Of a stretch of DNA of 64,000 nt, positions 35,501-47,600 are shown one piece after another. The first letter of the stretch is position 1. Each line of letters begins with the position of its first letter. The translations under genes were made by a program, and so were the position numbers. The stretch spans positions 31,661,608-31,725,607 of the forward strand of contig CAMGYJ010000010.1 in assembly GCA_946122785.1 (NCBI GenBank). The letters run 5' to 3'. Below the pieces are notes generated by a model. The model was not told the DNA's origin and ran no database searches. It worked only from the letters and a program-made list of their open reading frames with translations. The stretch is from Linum tenue. Taxonomy: Eukaryota; Streptophyta; Magnoliopsida; Malpighiales; Linaceae.

Positions 35501-35899
35501 TTGCTCGACGGAAGTCTTGACTTGGTTTACAAAGGAAGGACAAAGGAGAGGAAGGGAACGACTGTGCTGTTTTTTGTTTTTTTTTTCCAGTTTTCTATTT
35601 ATTTATGATTTATTAATTGAATTATCAAACCAGAGTCACCCAGTAATTTACAAACTCAACCATTCCAACCGGTTAGAAAAAAGTGGCGGCACTGGTACAG
35701 TGCCTGTACCACAAAATTCCCCTTATTATTATCTTAATATTGATATTAATCACATGTATCATGTATGGCATAGAATATATCAAATACGAGTCAAGATTTT
35801 ATTAAGCGAGTTAATTCAAACTCGACTCGATTCGTCAAATTGAGATAAAATTCGACTCGACTGGGCTCGGCTCGGCTCATTTGCCGCGGTAAGCACAGC

Positions 35900-36601
35900 T
35901 GGGTAGGGAGACTAGTGGCCGGTGGGGTGGGGGTTAGTTTAAGAACAAGAAGGCGCATACACCGTTCTGTGCTGGTGGCCCCACATCTCCAACGGCTACG
36001 TGCGCGTCACCTTTGTTAAGTTAACGCCGTTTAATGCTTCCTTACAGCAGGACCCTGACTCTTTCATTTTGCGTTTGCCAATTTTTTTTTTTTTTTTTAG
36101 GGCATTGATGATAAAAAAACAATGAATATTTTATTTTCACGAGATTGTTTTTAGTTTAACTCACTCTTCCTCCTCGTACACTGTACTTGTAGACCGTTGT
36201 AAGTTTGGATCATTTCAAAATATTTATGTGCGGGCGCGTCCAGCATGGGGACTCATTTGATCTTGCCCACCTCCACCACCATCTTTGGTCTTGTGTTTCA
36301 CGGGATCTGAAGGTATGACCTTACTTCTTCCCTATATATACACAAGTAGTGGTAAAAACATTACTTCTTCCCTATATATACACAAGTAGTGGTAAAAACA
36401 TTCTCACATTTCCCCACCCACGGGTACATTTATTTAGGTGAGGAGGGTGGATGAACCAACTCACTCTTTGGAGATAGGGGGGCTTACTATAGATTAGGTG
36501 GAAATTTTAGTGATTCCCATGAAGCAAGCAAGAGAGAGGTTTGATTGTTAATGAATATGGGAGGGTATAGTTCTTACTGCAACTAATACAGTCAACAGTG
36601 C
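35900..36601. other. Intergenic, with an exact 40-bp tandem duplication at 36,321-36,400
   Basis: Each 40-bp copy (starting ttacttcttccctatatata) includes a TATA-like core, so two potential core promoters sit 40 bases apart. No following gene is recognised. Confidence 0.6.
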
Positions 36602-36610
36602 TGTTTTTTC

Positions 36611-37175
36611 GGAAAAAATCCAAAAGTACCACTGTTTAAAAAAAAATCTCCAAAAATACCACCCAACCCCAAAAAATTCCAAAAATACCACCCTTTTTAA
36701 AAACCGCCACCCCACCCAGCGGTTTGGTCGAAAACCGCTTGTCGGGGGCGCGGTTTTGGACCAAACCGCGGGCCTAGGGGGCGGTTATAAAAAAAAATGG
36801 ACCAAAACCGCTGGGTGGGGTGGCGGTTTGGCCCAAAACCGCCACCCCAACCAGCGGTTCGGTCCAAAAGTTCGGTCGAAACTTCAAACGAACGTAACTT
36901 TGCACTCGGGTATCCGATCGTAGTGAATTTTTTATCATTTCGCATAACTTTTCAAGATCTACAACTTTTACTAGGATGAAATTTTCAAAACAGGAACTAT
37001 TTGTGGATATACGGGACCTTGAGAATAACTTTACCTTTACTTTTCAGAAATCCATGTACATTTTGAAATTATGATTATATTAAAAGTTGTAGATCTTGAA
37101 AAGTTATGCGGAATCAAAAAAAAGTTCATAACATTCGGAGTTTGGAGCACAAAGTGGTACTTTTGGATTTTTTCC
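36611..37175. mobile_element. Small Mutator-like MITE with perfect 9-bp target duplication
   Basis: A 23-bp terminal inverted repeat (ggaaaaaatccaaaagtacc and three more bases) bounds 565 bp, flanked by tgttttttc at 36,602-36,610 and 37,176-37,184. The first half is packed with inverted copies of a gcggttt/aaaccgc word. The second half has an inner inverted pair around caagatctacaactttt (about 36,953 and 37,086). Confidence 0.8.
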
Positions 37176-37184
37176 TGTTTTTTC

Positions 37185-37635
37185 TATGTATATGTGTTTT
37201 GGTGACTTACAAGAGTCGAACAGTAAGTTTCAAAGCGCGATTTTGACTAATGGATAGAAAAAGTGTGATTCTACAGTGAAAATTTTGGTAACTTAGAAAC
37301 ATAAACGAGTAAACATCCAACTTTTAAAGCGTGATTTTGACTAATGCAACCATCTAATTTAATGTGATTGCTTTATGGAGCACATGTTGCAAGAGTACTA
37401 TTTCCCATATACATGATAATTTTTGGAATGATTATGGATGTTTAGCTTACTTAAGCTTTAGGATTGAAATGTTACTCTTGGTCCCTTAGCTGTTATTAGG
37501 TGGGAAATCTAGTGATTCGCATAAAGCAAGAAAGAGAGAGATGAGTTGATATGGAAGCGAGGCTTGATTGTTAGTTAATGAATATGGGAGGGTGTGGTAC
37601 TTACTGCGACCATCTAATTTGAATCGATCATAGTA
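37185..37635. other. Spacer between two Mutator-like elements
   Basis: AT-rich, no coding signal. Part of it (37,390-37,600) resembles 36,480-36,590 and 39,000-39,110 in wording (for example tatggattaga..., gaatatgggagggt), suggesting older local duplication. Confidence 0.4.
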
Positions 37636-37644
37636 AATTTTTTA

Positions 37645-38985
37645 GGCAAAATACACTTTCATAGCCATAACTATTCGTTGTGACAATAATAGCCACTTTT
37701 TGAAAAATACACTAATATAACCACTTTTTCAAACTTGCTTGACAAATTTAGCCATTTCCGTTACAAACTTCAATTTCGTTACGAAATCCGTCAATAACCT
37801 TTACGTGTCGCTGATGTGGATACCACCTGGACGACACATCAGCGCCAACTAAACGTCTTCATGCCACCTAGATGCCACATCATCCTAAAAGTAATTTTTA
37901 ACAAAAAAAATACAAAAAATCAAAATAAAAAAATTTAGAAAGAAAGAAATTTTTTTAGTTTTATTTTCTCTTTCTCTCTCTATTTCTTCGTCCCTTCCCC
38001 AAATCCCTTCCCACCGGCGCTGCTTGTATATTCCTTTCACCTTCTTCACCAGATCCAAATCCACGACTCCTCCCTTCAACGACCTCTCTTTCCCGGGCAG
38101 TAGCCCCGCGTGGGCCGTCCAATTCCCGTTCCACACCCACCCCGACGCCATCTGGCAGTACACGAATCCGACGAACTCCCAGGTCGTCGGCCGACGAGTC
38201 ATTGGAGGTGAAATTGGTGGCCAAGAAGAAGAGAGCACCAGCAGCAGCGGCCACTGGTCGATCGATTTGGAGCTCCTGCTGCTGATAGAGAGAGGAAAGG
38301 AAGGGAGAATCTGGAACTGGAAGGCATCGACTCCTCCTCGGAATTGCGCGAGTTCCATTTTTGGCGAGGGATATCAATGGCGACATAGCATACTTCGAAG
38401 CCACAAAAAGGCAGATCTATAATGGGTTACTCATCTGCACCGGCTATGTGAGGAGAAAATTGAAGCGATGCACGAGTTGGAGGTAGATCTATCGATGCCC
38501 TCATTCGAATTCCATCTGAGAAATTAGGGGTTTATTTGTATCGAGTTAGAAATTGATGAGCAGCGGTAAGATTCCAACTCATAAAAGCTTCTCGGGGGAA
38601 GCTTGGTGACGAGGGTGGGAGGAGCTGTTGATTCGTCGATTTTGTTGCTGTTACGGTTCTTCTTACTGCATGTAGCCGCCGGCGGTTGGTGACGGCGATG
38701 AGAGGTGGCAGCTAGTTGCTTCCATCTCCTCTACTTTTGTTTATGTTGTTTTTCCATTTAATTAAAAATAGTCTTTTCCACCTTGTATTGTTTTAAACCA
38801 AAAAAATGCCACGTCACCAAAAAACGTTAGTCTAGTCAGCAACTTGAGATTTCCGTTAAAGTTATGGACGGAATGGCTAAATTTGTCAAGCAAGTTTGAA
38901 AAAGTGGCTATATTAGTGTATTTTTCAAAAAGTGGCTATTATTGACACAACGCGAATAGTTATGGCTATGATAGTGTATTTTGCC
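37645..38985. mobile_element. Mutator-like element carrying a GC-rich exon-like insert (Pack-MULE candidate)
   Basis: About 120-bp inverted repeats begin ggcaaaatacac on both ends. Flanks aattttTta (37,636-37,644) and aattttgta (38,986-38,994) agree at 8 of 9 bases. The interior 37,970-38,420 is GC-rich, unlike the AT-rich ends. On + it reads smoothly through FTFFTRSKSTTPPFNDLSF and QFPFHTHPDAIWQYTNPT, which looks like a captured host exon. I do not recognise the donor protein. No transposase is seen. Confidence 0.75.
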
Positions 38986-38994
38986 AATTTTGTA

Positions 38995-39333
38995 TACAAC
39001 ATGTTGCAAGAGTAGTATTTTTCATATACGCAATAGGTTTTGGAATGATTATAGATGTCTAGCTTACTTAAGCTTCGGGATTAATGCTACTTTTGGTCCC
39101 GTAGCTAGCTACTATTAGCCCCTCAACTTTGGGATTAGGATAAAGTGTTTTCGGGTGAGTATGATTTAGGAAATGTCATGCCAACATGATCTGGTATAAC
39201 TGATAGGGGTGGATTTCCCTTCTCATAAACTAGGTAATAGGGGTTTCGCATTCATTTTCTAATTAACTATATTTTTCTGAACTAATACAAATACATTTCA
39301 AACAGTATATTAATTAAGACAAACAAAATCAAC
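38995..39333. other. Intergenic spacer
   Basis: AT-rich, nothing recognised. Confidence 0.4.
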
Positions 39334-39336
39334 TTA

Positions 39337-39904
39337 GGGTGCGATTTGGATAGAATGATTTGTATTTGGTATTTATGATTTGGATTTCCAAATATCAAAT
39401 TATGTGTTTAGATATTAATTACATTTGGTATTTGGATTTGTGTCAAATTCGTGGGGTGATTTCCAAATACATGTCTAGTGTATTTCTTGTCATCTTCAAA
39501 TACATTTCAACAACTAGTGATTTGAAATATCTCCTAACAAAAGATTGGACCTATTTATAAAATATTAAAAGTTTAGGTACTATATTGTGAGGCAAAACAT
39601 GTAAAGGTACCAAAATGTAATTTTACCATCAAAATTCCCTGACCTTTTTGTAAAATTTTAAAAGTTTAGGTATTATTGTAAGAAAAAAATAAATTTGGTT
39701 ACCAAATTGTAATTTACCAGAATTTGAAGTAAGTGACCAGAAAATTCAAAATTAAAATTCAAAATCATAAAATTCAAAATACAAACAAATTACAAATGAG
39801 TATCCAAACAACGAATTTGAATTACATGTATTTCAAATGCTACCATTTCAAATACATTCATTTTAAATACCTTACATTTGAAATACACGTATCCAAACGC
39901 AACC
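39337..39904. mobile_element. PIF/Harbinger (Tourist-like) MITE
   Basis: TTA duplications (39,334-39,336 and 39,905-39,907) flank inverted ends gggtgcgatttggata and, reverse-complemented, ggttgcgtttggata. The 568-bp interior is AT-rich and rich in aaatac/gtattt words. Confidence 0.75.
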
Positions 39905-39970
39905 TTAAATGCAGGCGGCCAACCACGCCCCAGAAAAAAGTAGAAGAGGGGTTTGATTAACTATGGATAT

Positions 39971-40546
39971 TGTTGAAGCCCGGATACTCCCTCTTCCACG
40001 TGTCACTTCCCGCTGCCCCACGCCGAGCGCTTGGACCCTGCAGGACGGGCGCCTAGAGGGCTACACCCGTCCGTTAGCACTCCAACGATCAAGTCAGGTG
40101 CAACTCTAGAGAGAGAAGTGAAGAAAGAAGTTTAGTGTGAGAAAGACCAACCTGCTTAAATGCTACCTACCAAGTGCTATTTATACTACTCGAGCTCCTC
40201 GACCAAGCTCCGACCAACTTCTGCCACCAAGGTATATGTCAGTCTAGCATTAAATGCTCGGTCTCCCCTGGCGCCTACGCGCCTACACGTGGCATACCGT
40301 CCATTTTCCACGTCAGGGCGCATAGGAGGACCACTTGCCTCGTGGCGCCCTTCTGACCTTGTCCACCTGTACTCCCTTGTCTGCGAGCCTATTTTGTCGT
40401 CATGCGCCCCCTGCTCCTTCACAACCACCTAGGTCATACTCTTATGGGCCATAAATAGGCTTCAGGCCCAATAGGCTCTTACCTTCCATGAGCTCCTTTC
40501 CTCTCTCTCAACAAGGCCCAATGGGCTCTTCTCTACTACCCCAACA
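39971..40546 (-). repeat. Gypsy 3' LTR (576 bp)
   Basis: Begins tgttgaagccc and ends ctaccccaaca on +. Reading both LTRs side by side I saw no difference from the copy at 50,188. Confidence 0.95.
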
Positions 40547-40984
40547 ATTGCCCCCCAGTTAGGTGTTCACTGGTGAGCGCCTAACTATGCGTCTGGTTTT
40601 CATTAGGTTTTGTGTCACTATGAGGCGTCCAAATTTGCTTTGCATAAGCCCATGCGCCCCTATTCTAAGCAATGCGCTTTCAAAAGATAACCTCACGTTG
40701 CCCCCCTGCCCTTTCAGCTGAGCTCGCACCTAGGCTCGGGCGCATGGAAGAAAGAAAACAGGAGGCGCATAACCGCGATCCTCATCCTTCCACCCGGTTT
40801 TGAACAATCAAGGAGGCGCACGGCCTTGCTCCTACCAAGCGCATGACCGTGCGCGTGACCGTACCTCCTGCCCCCCACTCGGTGTGCGTTCAAATTTTTG
40901 AATTTTAAAATTCAAATTTTGAACGGAGGGCGAGGATTGGATCGTTCAGCGCGCGGTTTCCTAGGTGACTCTTCACCTCCTCCC

Positions 40985-41138
40985 CATCTCTTATAAATAT
41001 TCATCCTCCTCTCCATTCTATCTCATTCGCCCCAAATCTGCTTCTCTCTCTACTTCCTCTCTCTAACTGCTCCTTCTCCGTCGCACCCGCGCGCCCTCTT
41101 TTCCCTCGTCTGTGCGCCCCTCCTGCTCTCACTGAGAC
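40985..41138 (+). promoter_or_regulatory. TATA promoter and pyrimidine leader of the antisense gene
   Basis: A textbook TATA box (ttataaatat, 40,991-41,000) is followed by a long CT-rich stretch with repeated ctctctct words, then the ATG at 41,139. This is on + while the element's own transcription is on minus, so the extra gene appears to have a private RNA polymerase II promoter. Confidence 0.7.
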
Positions 41139-43914
41139 ATGTCGAAGTCAGATTCCGGCGCAGCACCGACCACCGCCGACAAGGAGGCGCCTAGCGTTCT
41201 TGATGTCCTGGAGCAGCATCTGTCGCCTGACCCGATGCGAAACCAAGATCAGAGAGCGCCTCGATCGGCCAAGGAGGCGCCCAAGCAATCGAAGGGGAAT
41301 TCCTCTTCTTCCGCGCCTGCTAACGTCGAGGCGCCTGCTGATGGTGAGGCAATACCAGTCGTCAATGCGCCTGAAGATTCAGAGGCGCCTTCGGAGTCCG
41401 CGCCCACGGCCTCGACCACTAATCAAGGTATTTTTCCTATGCCCCCCTGACTTCCAATCCTTCGATTTTGCATCGCTCCTTTGTTAGGCGCCCATTAGCG
41501 ATCTTAGGTCCGTGTCATTGACTGAGGACGATTGGCTTTTAGGCTCCGCGCCTACCTCGGACTCCGCGCCCGCATCGTCAGAGTCGGGTGAGGTGCAAAA
41601 TTCGCCAGCCTCCACCAACTCAGGCGCCCCTGAAGATGGGTCATTCAAGATAGTTGATTGGGTCGATACTTGGCCACAGGGTGGGGCGCCTGAGAATATA
41701 AGCAACCTGCCCGTGACTCGAGCTGGGCCAGACCATGTGGCCACTGTCAAGATAGCAGAGTTGCATCGCCTGATAACCTCGTGCAACTTACCCCGGAGCT
41801 GGTCTTATGCGCCTGCCCCACTGGTCACCAGGGTAGGCGTTGTGGGTCCTCGCTGGATTGGGATCTACCGAGAGTACTTCAAGTTCGGGTTGCGCTTTCC
41901 CTTGGATTCAATTTTACAGGGGATTCTGGATACATGCGCCTGTCCTATTGGGCGCCTGTCACCGTCCATCTTCTTGATACACATTTTGTTCAAGTTGAAG
42001 TGCCGTCAGAACGACATCACGCCCACGTTCAAGCTCTTCAAGCATTTTTTCACAATGACCAGCAGTAAAAATTGCATATCTATACAGAGGCGCCTGGATA
42101 TTCCGGGACATTTTTTGGAGGATTGCCCTAAGTTGGGGCGTGCGTGGTATAGGTCTTATTTCTTCATCAAGCCTCACGCAGACTCTTTTTACGAGAGTGG
42201 CGGCCGATTTACCCGGCGCTGGAGGGTTGGCAACACCTCGCGCTTTAATGTTGACGAGGAATTGACCGAGGAAGAAAAAGAGCATGCGCGCCTGTTGTCT
42301 CTTTATCCAGTTAACTTGAGCTCGACAGCCGCGCGTGTCCCCGTTCTACACGAGTACTATGCTGATGGTGGGTAGGCGCATAGTGTGGCCTTTGCCTCGC
42401 TGCTGGCTAATGCGCCTTGTTATACGTATGTAGCTAACTTTATTCTAACCATGCTGTGTATTGTGTTTTTCCAGGCGTGGACTACACCTCGGTGGCCTCC
42501 TTGATGAAAACCCAACTGGAGAATATGGGTTTAGACTATCAGGCGCCTGTATTCCCAGGACAGGGCGCCTCCAAGAAGAAGGGCGCCTCGAAGAAAGGAA
42601 AGAAGAAAACCGCCCCAGCACAAGCACGGACCGGGAGCAAAGCCAATGCGCCTAGTGCTCCGGCCAGCGGTGGGAAGGGGCGCTCGAGTCCGCGAAGAAT
42701 TAAGCCACAGAAAGTGGTGAAGGCTCCGGCAGAGAATGCGCCTGTCGATGCGCAACCTGAGGAGGGGGCGCCTCTTATTGTTCAGTCCGATCCTGAGCTG
42801 GACATTGACGAAGTCCCCCTGTCAAGCAGGCTCAAAAGGAAGTCTGATGAAGGCGCATCGAGTCATGGCAAAAAACGGCGCACAGAAGAGGAGGCGCCTG
42901 TCCACCCTTTTGTGCAAAAGTGGTTGCAACCACCGAAACACAGGGTCGTGGTGGAATGCTCGGATAGGGCTGCGTTGGAGCGAGGCTCGGCGCTTGGTTT
43001 CGCTTTCCGCGCCTCCGAGGTACTGCGAGCGCCCTCGAGTGTTGAAGGGAAGAATCTCTGGGGAGAAGTGGCGCGCATAGCGGCTGAGGTATACCAAGCG
43101 CTTTCCAACTTAACTTATTTATATTCTCCAACTTTTATCATGATGCCATGCTATGCGCCCCCACTAATGACTTACACAACTTGTTATTTTGACTTTGGTG
43201 TAGATGCTCCACTTGGCCAAGAATGGCGCCATGGCGCAAGAGGCGCAGCGCCTAGGCGAGGTGGAAGCCAACAAGGAGCTTGGCGTTGCGAGGGATGATT
43301 TGGAGACAGCGCGGAGGCGCCAAGCAGAGTTGGCGAAGGAATGTGAGGACGCCAATCTTGAAGCCGCCAAAGCTGCATCCCTCTTACAGACAAGGGTGGA
43401 CGAAGAGAAGGAAAAGCTGAAGGTGGCGCATGAGGCCCAACTTGAGATTCTCAAGAGGGCGCATCACGAAGAGGTGGCCAAGCTGGTGAAGGAGAAGGCT
43501 GATCTTGACAAGGAAGCCGGCGCCCAGAGGAGTGAAATCGATCTCCTCCTCGATGAGAAGAAGGCCTTGCAAAAGGAGAATAAGCAGTTGATCCGAGAAG
43601 GGAAGAGGCGCCAGGAAGAACTAGAGGCGCTTAAGAGTGAGAAGCCTGCCCCCCAAGCGCCTGCATCGGACTTGGCGGTGAAGGCGCAGGCATCCTTGCA
43701 CAGCATCCTCATCTTGAAAAGGAAGCTGGATGCTGATCATCCCAATATCAATTGGGACGTCCAGGAGATGGCTAAGTTTGTCATCGATTTTATGGCCAGT
43801 GGGCGCCCCATCATCGACGCCGCTCCTGCGCCCCCCGAAGATCAAGCGGATGAAGCTGGCTCGGGATCAAGCTCGGAGTCCAGTGATGACGAGGATGGGG
43901 ATGAAGAAGATTGA
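41139..43914 (+). CDS. Spliced antisense ORF of the gypsy element (Transposase_28-like plus coiled coil)
   Basis: My four-exon model, 41,139-41,427, 41,543-42,367, 42,475-43,088 and 43,204-43,914, uses GT/AG borders throughout and totals 2439 bases, exactly 813 codons with the stop. Exon 1 is Ala/Pro-rich with repeated E-A-P. Exon 2 holds a region (about residues 190-270) around GLRFPLDSILQGILDT and QNDITPTFKLFKHFF that resembles the plant 'putative gypsy type transposon' family. Exon 3 is Lys/Ala/Pro-rich with KRKSDE and GKKRR, possible nuclear signals. Exon 4 (about 577-725) is a long Glu/Lys/Ala coiled coil ending in an acidic tail (SSSESSDDEDGDEED). Extra ORFs, some antisense, are known in Tat elements; their function is unknown. 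Despite the family name nothing here shows transposase activity. Confidence 0.82.
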
Positions 43915-44120
43915 TTCTCTACTCCACTGTCTGAGCTTTCATGCATTTGATCCTTTTGTTGCGCCCACTTAGGCGCCTCGTGTTTTATTTGACTATCTTT
44001 TATCTGGGTTGTTTTCTGAACAGACAAGTGTCCTTTGCGCCTTAGTCTTACGGACGTCTTATCTCATTGTTTTACTTAGTATTTTATCTTATCATATGGG
44101 GCATATTACGTAAATGCTGT

Positions 44121-44340
44121 GGGCGCTTGAGAGTGCGCAAAGATTTGGTGCAATAGGCGCTTAAGAGTGCACAACGACTTGGTGCTATAGGCGCATGAGA
44201 GGGCACAATGATTCGGTGCTATGGGCGCATTAGAGGGCACAATGATTCGGTGCTATGGGCGCATTAGAGGGCACAATGATTCGGTGCTATGGGCGCATTA
44301 GAGGGCACAATGATTCGGTGCTATGGGCGCATTAGGGCAC
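44121..44340. repeat. 34-bp tandem repeat array in the gypsy spacer
   Basis: Six full units start at 44,121, 44,155, 44,189, 44,223, 44,257 and 44,291, then a partial unit. The last three are identical (gggcgcattagagggcac, then aatgattcggtgctat) and the first two diverged. Each unit begins with the GGCGC word that marks the whole element. Confidence 0.95.
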
Positions 44341-44683
44341 TAGAAAACGATCCCAAAGACAAGTTAACGAAACCAGTATGTATATATATATTCCGTCTTA
44401 CAAAATATCCTCTGGGCGCTACCATCGGGCGCTTTAAGTATCCCGGGCGCGGAGGGGCGCTTTACACTAATGTTGTGGGCGCATAAGGGCGCTTTACAAG
44501 ACTACTATGAGCGAACTATTGAAGTAGCTATGTATATGTATGCCGATTTCAAGAAACCACCTCAGGGCGCGATTACCGGGCGCTTTAAGTATCCCGGGCG
44601 CTAATACTACGGGCGCATTTAGGCGTCTCCCCATGCTCCTACCAAAAAAACCACACCCCGAGGCTTGATACTTGTTCTCACGT

Positions 44684-47600
44684 TTACCACAAACTGGGCG
44701 CCCCTTCTGGAACCCTACCATCATCTTCCATCACATTGGCCTCCACAACCCCATACCTTCGCAAATTCTGGGCATTCCACGTTCTCTTCACCTTCTTTCC
44801 CGACAAATGCTCCAACTTAAATGTGCCAGGCCCCACTACCTCTTGCACACGATACGGTCCCTTCCACTTTGGTGCCAACTTTCCATCGGTAGCTTTCGGC
44901 CGAAAGTCACGCTTCAACACTAAACTCCCAACCACAATGCCATGTGGGCGCATCTTCTTGTTGTAGTACCGAGCCACTTGTGATTTCATGGCCTCCAGGC
45001 GCAGAGCAGCGCTCTCGCGGCGTTCATCCAGGAGATCCAACTCGTTGATTCGCTCCTGCGCCTCCATCGACTCGTCCCTATGCGCCATCCGAAAAGTCGG
45101 GATACGCACCTCCACGGGCAACACCGCCTCGCTCCCATACGTAAGCGCAAAGGGCGTATCACCTGTTGCAACTTTGAAAGTGGTTCTATGCGCCCATAAG
45201 ACGCTTGGGAGTTCTTCCACCCAGTTTCCCTTGGCCTCGGTGAGCCTGGTATGTAGTCCATGTAAAATGCTTTTGTTAGCCGCCTCGGCTTGCCCATTTG
45301 CTTGTGGGTAAGCCACGGAGGAGAACCTTAAGACCACCCCATTTTCGTCACAAAAGTCGATGAACTTCTTGCAATCAAACTGCTTGCCGTGGTCGGTGAT
45401 GATCGACTCTGGCAGTCCAAACCTTGTGAAAATGTTCTTCCTTGTAAACTTCCGCACCTGCACTTCCGTGATGGATGCCAATGGTTCCGCCTCAATCCAC
45501 TTCGTAAAGTAATCGATAGCCACAATTAAGTATTTGAACTGCCCGGGCGCCTTTGGGAAGGGTCCTAATAGGTCCATCCCCCATTGAGCAAATGGCCAGG
45601 CGCTTACGTTTCCCTGCATGGGCGCCCCTGGCACATGTATGTCGTTGGCATGGATTTGACATTGATGGCACCCGGCCACATGCTTCCCAGCGTCAGCTCT
45701 CATTGTCGGCCAATAATATCCCTGCCTTAACAACACCTTCTCCAGGCTCCGAGCCCCTGCGTGCATGCCACACGTTCCTTGGTGGACTTCCGCGATGGCC
45801 TCTTGTCCTTCAGCTTCTGTGAGGCACCGAAGATAGGTGCCGGAGTGAGACCTCTTATATAGCACTCCCTCCATGATGACACATCGCGCTGCCTTCCTTC
45901 TCAAGCGCCAAGCCTCTTTCGGGTCCTCCGGGACCACCCCTTGCTTTAGGAACAACATAATGGGCGCCATCCACCCATCCGATGCCTCTCCGAGGAAATT
46001 CGCCATCACCCTTTCCTCTCGTGGGGCCTCTTTGGTAACTATCACCTTTCTTTCCTCTCCAAAGTCCAGCGCCGTGGCCAACTTCGATAGGGCGTCTGCA
46101 TGGGCATTCTCTTCTCTTGGGATATGTGTGAAGGTCACCTCCCGAAACCACGCACACTTTTCTTTGACGGCACGGACGTACGCGCTTAGCGCCTCCTCCT
46201 TGACCTCATATACATCGTTCAACTGATTGACCACCAGCGCTGAGTCAGTTTGGACATTAACCTTCTGGGCGCCTAGCTCCCTTGCCATGTGAAGCCCTGC
46301 TAACACAGCTTCATACTCCGCCGCATTGTTCGTCTTAAGTGTTGCGAATCGTAGGGCAACTTCATGCATGGCGCCCAGGGGGCTAATGAGCACGATACCA
46401 GCTCCTGCACCGGATCTACTTGCGGCCCCATCCACCTGAACCTGCCAACACTCTTCCACACCACTCCCCACATCAACTACTCCCTCAGCCACAAAATCAG
46501 CCAACACTTGAGCCTTTATGGCTGGTCGGGGCGCATAGCTGACGTCGAATTCGCTCAGCTGAACAGCCCACTTAACCAGACGCCCAGACACATCCATGGA
46601 CCCCAAAACCGTTCGGAGAGGTAAGTTTGTGAGCACGATGATGCTATGAGCCTGGAAGTAGGGCCTGAGTTTGTTTGCCGCCATTACCACCGCCAGCACC
46701 GCTTTCTCAATGGGCGCATACCGCGTTTCATGCACCGCCATGGTACGACTTACATAGTACACCGGTCGTTCCTCATTCGTCGAAGGATCTTTAGACACCA
46801 ACACCGCACTCACAGCAATTCGGGAGACCGCAATGTACAAATATAAAGTCTCTTTAGGCCTGGGCGCCGTCATCACCGTAGGCGCGACCAGCAACTTCTT
46901 CAGATCCCCGAACGCCTCATCACACTCCTCCGTCCACTTAAATTTGCTAGCCTTCTTCAATGTTCGGAAGAAAGGGGCGCCCCTATCCGAGGACCTCGGA
47001 ATGAAGCGCCCAAGCGCTGCCAACCTTCCCGTCAATCCCTGCACCTCCTTCGGTGTTCGGGGAGGCGCCAACCTCATAATTGCTTCAACTTGCTTGGGAT
47101 TGGCCTCGATTCCTCTCTTCGTGATCATGAATCCCAAAAACTTGCCAGCCTCCGCAAGGAATACACACTTCTGTGGGTTTAGACGTAGCTTATACGAGCG
47201 CATAGTCTCAAATGTCTCACGCAAGTCCATGATGTGGTCCTGGCGCCTCTTACTCTTCACAATCAAATCGTCGACGTATGCCTCCACATTCCTTCCCAAC
47301 TGCCTCCTAAAGATTTGATTCACCATACGCTGATACGTGGCACCCGCATTCTTCAACCCAAATGCCATCACCTTATAGCAGAAGTTACCAAAGGGCGTCA
47401 TAAAGGCGGTCTTCGCTCTGTCCTCCTCCACCATGGGAATCTGATGATACCCCGAAAACATATCAAGAAAGCTGAGCGCCTCGTGGTAAGCCGTGGCGTC
47501 CACTAATATATCAATGCGAGGCATGGGGTAGGCGTCTGTTGGGCACGCCCGATTAAGGTTTGTGAAGTCCACACACATCCTCCAATCTCCCGACGGCTTT

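Larger units (their letters stand above)
32879..35891. mobile_element. Non-autonomous hAT-like element with nested repeats
   Basis: Ends carry imperfect inverted repeats: tagagctgcaaatgagtcgag on the left and, reverse-complemented, taccgcggcaaatgagccgag on the right, followed by gactcgag-rich subterminal sequence. Flanks agcacatc (32,871-32,878) and agcacagc (35,892-35,899) agree at 7 of 8 bases. No transposase is seen. A SINE, an (ATT)n run and two tandem duplications sit inside, so the element has grown by nested insertion. Confidence 0.6.

Noticed and set aside
35135..35843. Open frames over the 121-bp duplication
   Set aside because: Both strands are open because of GC-rich composition; no family match, inside a transposon.
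41781..43845. Other open frames overlapping the antisense gene
   Set aside because: They are shadows of the spliced gene; GC-rich sequence opens several frames.
44121..44340. CRISPR-like 34-bp repeats
   Set aside because: Direct head-to-tail repeats with no spacers.
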